64,000 nt of DNA from Cupriavidus nantongensis (GTDB taxonomy: Bacteria; Pseudomonadota; Gammaproteobacteria; Burkholderiales; Burkholderiaceae): NCBI RefSeq assembly GCF_001598055.1, contig NZ_CP014845.1:744001-808000 (forward strand). Direction: 5' to 3'. The notes beneath the pieces are model-generated. The model was given only the letters and a program-made list of their open reading frames with translations, was not told the origin of the DNA and searched no databases. Position 1 is the stretch's first letter. Each line of letters starts with the position of its first letter. Positions 59,933-64,000 of the stretch are shown in pieces. The position numbers and the translations under genes are program-made.

Positions 59933-61114
59933 TCAGGCCAGATAGCTTTGCGCCAGGTGCGCCCAGAACGCGGCGCCGACCGGCAGGGCCTTGTCGTTGA
60001 AGTCGTACAGCGGGTTGTGCACCATGCAGCCGCCGTCTTCGCCCAGGCCGTTGCCCAGTCGGATATAGGCGCCGGGGCGATGCTCGAGCATGTAGGCGAA
60101 GTCTTCGCTGCCCATCACCGGCGGGCGCTCGACCACGTTGTCGGCGCCCACCAGCCGGATCGCGGCCTGGCGCGCGAATTCGGTCTGCGCGGCATGGTTG
60201 ACCAGCACCGGATACTTGCGCTCGTAGATCACCTCCGCCTGCGGCCGGAAGCTCTGCGCCTGCGCGGTGACGAAGGCCTGGATGCGTTCTTCGACCAGCG
60301 TGCGCACGCGCGGGTCGAGCGTGCGCACGCCGATCTTGATGGTTGCGGTGTCGGGCACCACGTTGTAGGTGCTGCCGGCCTGCAGCGCGCCCACGGTGAT
60401 CACCGCCGACTTGAGCGCGTCGATCTCGCGGCTGACGATCGATTGCAGCCCCAGCACCATGCTGGCCGCGCCCTGCATCACGTCGATGCCATGGTGCGGC
60501 ATGGCGCCGTGCGCGCCGCGCCCGCGCAGCGTGACGGTGGCGCGGTCGAACGAGGCCATGGCGGGACCGGCGATCACGCCGATCTGTCCCACCGGCATGC
60601 CCGGCGAATTGTGCAGCGCGTACACCTCGTCGCACGGGAAGCGCTCGAACAGCCCGTCCTCCAGCATGCGCAGCGCGCCGCCTTCGTTCTCTTCGGCCGG
60701 CTGGAAGATCAGGTTCAGCGTGCCGTTGAAATCGACCGACTCGGCCAGGTAGCGCGCGGCGCACAGCAGGATCGCGGTGTGGCCGTCATGGCCGCATGCA
60801 TGCATCTTGCCCGCGATGGTGCTGGCATAGTCCAGGCCGGTCTGTTCCTGGATCGGCAGCGCATCCATGTCGGCGCGGATGCCCAGCGCCTTGCTGCCGT
60901 GGCCCTTGCGCAGCGTGCCGACCACGCCGGTGGTGCCCAGGCCGCGGTGCACGGCGTAGCCCCATGCCGCCAGCTGCTCGGCGACGAGGTTGCTGGTCTG
61001 GCGCTCTTCGAAGGCCAGCTCCGGATGCGCGTGGATCTGGCGCCGGATCGCGACGAATTCCGGCGCGAGGGTCTGGATGGATCGCTGCAGTTCGGCGGGC
61101 AGGGTATCGGTCAT
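59933..61114 (-). CDS. M20-family amidohydrolase (hippurate/aminoacyl hydrolase type)
   Basis: 393 residues from ATG 61114. Metal-site blocks: RQIHAHPELAFEE, GIRADMDALPIQEQTGLDY, MHACGHDGHTAILL, FQPAEENEGGALRMLEDG and the C-terminal MGSEDFAYML. Removes an acyl group from an N-acyl amino acid or similar amide. Operon with a Bug receptor; divergent LysR gene. Confidence 0.92.
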   Translation of the reverse strand: MTDTLPAELQRSIQTLAPEFVAIRRQIHAHPELAFEERQTSNLVAEQLAAWGYAVHRGLGTTGVVGTLRKGHGSKALGIRADMDALPIQEQTGLDYASTIAGKMHACGHDGHTAILLCAARYLAESVDFNGTLNLIFQPAEENEGGALRMLEDGLFERFPCDEVYALHNSPGMPVGQIGVIAGPAMASFDRATVTLRGRGAHGAMPHHGIDVMQGAASMVLGLQSIVSREIDALKSAVITVGALQAGSTYNVVPDTATIKIGVRTLDPRVRTLVEERIQAFVTAQAQSFRPQAEVIYERKYPVLVNHAAQTEFARQAAIRLVGADNVVERPPVMGSEDFAYMLEHRPGAYIRLGNGLGEDGGCMVHNPLYDFNDKALPVGAAFWAHLAQSYLA

Positions 61115-61190
61115 GGCGGCTGGGGAACGTGGTGGTTCATCGCATTCTCTCCGCAGCCGTGCGCCGAAACCATGACAACGGTAGCGACAA

Positions 61191-61213
61191 ATCGTTGTAT
61201 AGAATGCAACGAT
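61191..61213. promoter_or_regulatory. LysR-type inverted repeat
   Basis: ATCGTTG (61191-61197) and CAACGAT (61207-61213): perfect 7-base arms, nine-base spacer, between the divergent M20 and LysR genes. Size and symmetry fit a LysR recognition site. Confidence 0.6.
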
Positions 61214-61250
61214 AAGAAAATCGCGCATCGCCGCAGGAGGAGACCGAGAC

Positions 61251-62159
61251 ATGGAAGACGTGCTGGACCGCAAGCGGGCGCTGTGCCTGCTGCAGATCAT
61301 CGAGACCGGTTCGGTGCGCGGCGCCGCCGAAGCGCTGGAGCTGGACCCCTCGGTGGTCAGCCGTGCCGTGGCCAGGCTGGAACAGGACACCGGGCTGACG
61401 CTGCTGGAGCGGCGCGGGCGTGGCGTGGTCGCCACCGACGCGGGGCGGCTGCTGGCGCTGTTTGCGCGGCGCCAGCAGGACCTGCAGGACACCTTCGTGG
61501 CCGAAGTGAACAACCTGAAGAACGCCCAGCGCGGCCATGTCGAACTGTCCTTCGGCGAAGGCTTTGTCGACCTGGTGCTGGAGCCGGTGCTGCAGGGCTT
61601 CCTGCGCAAGCATCCCGACGTCACCTGCAGCATCCAGGTGGCGGGCACCGACGAGACCGTGCGCCTGCTGCTGGAGGATCTGGCCCATATCGGCTTCGTG
61701 TTCCAGCCGCCCGACGATGCGCGGCTGCAATCGCACTATTCGCGGCTGTCGCCGATCCGCGCGCACGTGCACAAGGACCATCCGCTGGCGCGGCGCCGGC
61801 GCGCGCTGACGCTGGCGGACCTGGCGCAGCACCAGGGCGCGTTCCTGGCGGGTTCGTTCGGCGTGCGCAAGCATGTGCAGGCGGCCGAGCTGGACGAGCA
61901 CATCACGCTCAAGCCGATGCTGGTCACCAACTCCTTCAAGGTGCTGTGGGAGTACGCGGCGATGGGGCTGGGCTATATCCTGACGGCGCGCTCGGTGCCG
62001 CTGAAGGAGCCGCAGCTGCGGCAGCTGGTATCGCTGCCGATGGCCAATCCCATCCTGAACAACAGCCGCATCCACATCCTGACGCGTGCCGGCCGGCACT
62101 TGTCGCCGGTCGCGGATGGCCTGCTGCGGCACCTGGTCAAGGCGTTTCCGGCGGCCTGA
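61251..62159 (+). CDS. LysR-family transcriptional regulator
   Basis: 302 residues. HTH GSVRGAAEALELDPSVVSRAVARLE (about 21-45), effector domain from GHVELSFGEGFVDLVLEPVL. Divergent from the M20-Bug operon, with the 7-base inverted repeat between them. Confidence 0.9.
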   Translation: MEDVLDRKRALCLLQIIETGSVRGAAEALELDPSVVSRAVARLEQDTGLTLLERRGRGVVATDAGRLLALFARRQQDLQDTFVAEVNNLKNAQRGHVELSFGEGFVDLVLEPVLQGFLRKHPDVTCSIQVAGTDETVRLLLEDLAHIGFVFQPPDDARLQSHYSRLSPIRAHVHKDHPLARRRRALTLADLAQHQGAFLAGSFGVRKHVQAAELDEHITLKPMLVTNSFKVLWEYAAMGLGYILTARSVPLKEPQLRQLVSLPMANPILNNSRIHILTRAGRHLSPVADGLLRHLVKAFPAA

Positions 62160-62303
62160 ACTGGCGCCGGCAACGGAACCTGCATGCAGCGGCGGCGAAC
62201 GGAGTGTTCGGGAATGGCAGAGGCGCGCGCGCCGGATTGCGGCGATCATGCAGGTTGATCCTGTCCGCCCCTCGCCGCCCTTCGCCAGACTTCCTAGTCC
62301 GCC

Positions 62304-62900
62304 ATGCATGTCCATCTGCAGTCCTCCATGCACGCCAGCCTGCAGCAGCTGTGGCTGGCGTTTCCGTTGTCGGTGGGCGCCGAGCGCGGCCGGGTGGTGG
62401 TCAGGCGACGCGGCTACGAGCGGGTGCTGCTGGCCGGCCAGCAGGCAGTCATCGATCCGTTCGAAGTGTTTGCGCTGCGCCTGGATGGCAGCAGCGCGCA
62501 GCCGGCGGCATGCACGCTCGAGATGCGGGGGCTGGCTCCGGCACACCCGTCGGAATGCCTGCACCACCGCATTGCCAAGCGCGTGTTCCTGCAGCCGCAG
62601 TACGCCTGGAACGCGGCGTTTATCGCGGAACGCCTCGGCATGTCTGCGGCGCAGCTGCGCCGCGCGCTGTTCGCGCAGGGCACCGCGCTGACCGACCTGT
62701 GCCGCACGCAACGGCTGATGCGGCTGCTGTTCGATGTGATGGCGGGCGACGCGGCCCTTGCCGACGCGCGGCGACGGGTCGGTTGGCCGGCCAACGGTGA
62801 TTTGGACAGCGCATTCTATGACCGCTTCGGCGTCTCGCTCGAGGCCGCGCGGCGGCTGGCCGGCGCGCACGCGATGCCGCGGCAGCGCTCGGTGGCATGA
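62304..62900 (+). CDS. AraC-like helix-turn-helix protein
   Basis: 198 residues; the start (ATG 62304 or 62328) has no clear ribosome site. The C-terminal half resembles the two-helix-turn-helix AraC domain: FIAERLGMSAAQLRRALFAQG, LCRTQRLMRLLFDVMAG, and a second HTH with FYDRFGVSLEAARRL. The N-terminal half is short and unrecognised. The AraC family call is by pattern only. Confidence 0.65.
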   Translation: MHVHLQSSMHASLQQLWLAFPLSVGAERGRVVVRRRGYERVLLAGQQAVIDPFEVFALRLDGSSAQPAACTLEMRGLAPAHPSECLHHRIAKRVFLQPQYAWNAAFIAERLGMSAAQLRRALFAQGTALTDLCRTQRLMRLLFDVMAGDAALADARRRVGWPANGDLDSAFYDRFGVSLEAARRLAGAHAMPRQRSVA

Positions 62901-62926
62901 CGCGCGCGGCGCGGTTTGCGAGATAA

Positions 62927-62964
62927 TCCGGCGAAATCATCCGACGAAATAATCGACGAAACAA
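62927..62964. repeat. Three tandem 13-bp repeats upstream of a LysR gene
   Basis: TCCGGCGAAATCA, TCCGACGAAATAA and TCGACGAAACAA run head to tail (62927-62964), 28 bases before the LysR start. Could be a regulator-binding array or a slippage tract. Confidence 0.5.
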
Positions 62965-62991
62965 GCCGCCGTTGCGCCCGGGAATGATGTC

Positions 62992-63894
62992 ATGCGTTTT
63001 GATCTGGTCGACCTGAAACTGTTCACGCATATCGCGGAGGCACAGAGCCTGACCGGCGGTGCGCAGCGCTCGCACCTGTCGCTGGCCGCGGCCAGCACGC
63101 GCATCAAGAACCTGGAGGAACACGTCGGCGTCAAGCTGCTGAGCCGCAGCAGCCAGGGCATGAAGGTGACCGGGGCGGGCGAGACCCTGCTGGCCCATGC
63201 GCGCCGCGTGCTGCGCCAGCTGGAGCAGCTCAGCGGCGACCTGCAGGAATACGCGGCGGGCGTCAAAGGCCACGTGCGCGTATTCGCCAACACCACCGCC
63301 ATGAGCGAGTTCCTGCCGGCGGTGCTGCGCAGCTACCTGGTCAGCCATCCGGACGTGACCATCGACATGCACGAACGGCTCAGCCCGGACATCGTGCGCG
63401 CGGTGCAGGAGGGCATCGTCGATATCGGCATCATCGCCGGCAACGTGCGCACCGAAGGGCTGGAGGTCATGCCATACCGGCGCGACCGGCTGGTGCTGGC
63501 GACCGCGCTGAGCCATCCGCTGGCCGAGCGCGGGCGCGTGGATTTCATCGATACGCTCGACTACGACTTTATCGGCCTGCCCGAAGACAGCGCCATCCAC
63601 AACTTCCTGAAGCGCGCCGCGGCGGACCTGCAGCGCACGCTGCGCTGGCGCGTGCAGGTCAGCAATTTCGAGACCGCGTGCCGCATGATCGAGGCCAACG
63701 TCGGCGTGGGCGTGTTGCCCGAGACCACCGCGCGCCGACATGCCAGGGCCATGTCGCTGCGCATCGTCCAGCTCGACGACGAATGGGCCGAGCGCCAGCT
63801 GCAGATCTGCGTGGCCGACGTCGACGCCTTGCCGCTGTTCGCGCGCAAGCTGGTGGACCTGCTGGTCGAAGACGGGCAGGGGCGCCAGGACTGA
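62992..63894 (+). CDS. LysR-family transcriptional regulator
   Basis: 300 residues. HTH SLTGGAQRSHLSLAAASTRIKNLEEHVG (about 19-46) and effector domain from GHVRVFANTTAMSEFLPAVL. Its target is not in the window; the convergent acyl-CoA ligase gene ends 23 bases away. Confidence 0.9.
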   Translation: MRFDLVDLKLFTHIAEAQSLTGGAQRSHLSLAAASTRIKNLEEHVGVKLLSRSSQGMKVTGAGETLLAHARRVLRQLEQLSGDLQEYAAGVKGHVRVFANTTAMSEFLPAVLRSYLVSHPDVTIDMHERLSPDIVRAVQEGIVDIGIIAGNVRTEGLEVMPYRRDRLVLATALSHPLAERGRVDFIDTLDYDFIGLPEDSAIHNFLKRAAADLQRTLRWRVQVSNFETACRMIEANVGVGVLPETTARRHARAMSLRIVQLDDEWAERQLQICVADVDALPLFARKLVDLLVEDGQGRQD

Positions 63895-63916
63895 ACCCGC
63901 GCCCCGGCCCCGCGGG

Positions 63917-64000
63917 CTATGCCTGGTCCGCGAGCGACTGCCGCAACTGGTGCTTGAGCAGCTTGCCGCTGGCCGTGGTCGGCATCGCCGCCACGCGCAC
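63917..64000 (-). CDS. Acyl-CoA synthetase / AMP-dependent ligase, 3' end only
   Basis: The last 27 codons before TAG (63917-63919) read VRVAAMPTTASGKLLKHQLR and then seven more residues. The P-x-T-x-SGK-x2-K motif is the C-terminal A10 block of acyl/aryl-CoA ligases, whose Lys contacts the adenylate. The rest of the gene lies beyond the window. Confidence 0.75.
   Translation of the reverse strand: MRVAAMPTTASGKLLKHQLRQSLADQA

Noticed and set aside
59345..62800. Plus-strand open frame of about 1150 codons
   Set aside because: It runs antisense to the Bug and M20 genes and through the LysR gene in another frame; composition is the Arg/Gly/Ala-rich pattern of a GC-rich shadow frame, and the overlapped genes have clear family motifs.

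Overview
The window is high-GC (roughly two thirds G+C by eye), tightly packed and rich in LysR/GntR/IclR regulators, orphan Bug/TctC-type solute receptors, organosulfur catabolism and a heavy-metal RND pump. That combination points to a metabolically versatile Burkholderiales beta-proteobacterium, most likely Cupriavidus/Ralstonia and probably a secondary replicon. The genus is inferred from gene content. I saw no rRNA, tRNA or CRISPR array.

Layout. 1-1739: a TauE/SafE-type permease and an ornithine cyclodeaminase-like reductase. 1797-9834: a candidate catabolic regulon with a heme-oxygenase-like diiron oxidase, aldehyde dehydrogenase, HbpS/GlcG-like protein, 2Fe-2S/FAD reductase, FCD-type GntR regulator, a 58-codon ORF, amidase and MFS transporter. 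Four promoter regions in this stretch carry the same GTATAC palindrome, so the DNA itself suggests one regulon under the local GntR protein. 9869-13574: Bug receptor and formylglycine-type sulfatase with a divergent LysR. 13575-16353: gene-poor stretch with paired palindromes, a dispersed hairpin repeat and a complete group II intron sitting inside a perfect hairpin. 16354-20131: xsc-pta-TauE, the sulfoacetaldehyde to acetyl-CoA plus sulfite route, with an intrinsic terminator between xsc and pta.

20440-29477: an organosulfur supply locus. One arm (minus strand) is an SsuD-like FMNH2 monooxygenase, SsuABC-like transporter and a membrane cytochrome c; the divergent arm is an acyl-CoA-dehydrogenase-like flavoprotein, a cysteine dioxygenase-like cupin and a four-domain rhodanese. 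A 10-bp inverted repeat lies between the arms. 29501-30083: MazF-type toxin with a ribbon-helix-helix antitoxin. 30396-36756: HME-RND efflux operon (leader protein, OMF, adaptor, pump) whose pump fits neither the CzcA nor the CusA metal-site pattern. 37011-42467: methyltransferase, small exported protein, nitronate monooxygenase/LysR, and an AhpD-like/GNAT/azoreductase operon divergent from a MarR gene.

42498-64000: an MscS/MscK-type channel, hydrolase, BON protein, then several small catabolic cassettes: GMC oxidoreductase-MFS-GntR with divergent IclR; Bug-MlrC-Bug with divergent LysR; UDG and PQQ-type dehydrogenase; M20 amidohydrolase-Bug with divergent LysR; an AraC-like and a LysR regulator; and the 3' end of an acyl-CoA ligase. 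The common theme is scavenging of unusual carbon and sulfur sources. The best candidate for an undescribed system is the GntR-controlled diiron oxidase cluster.
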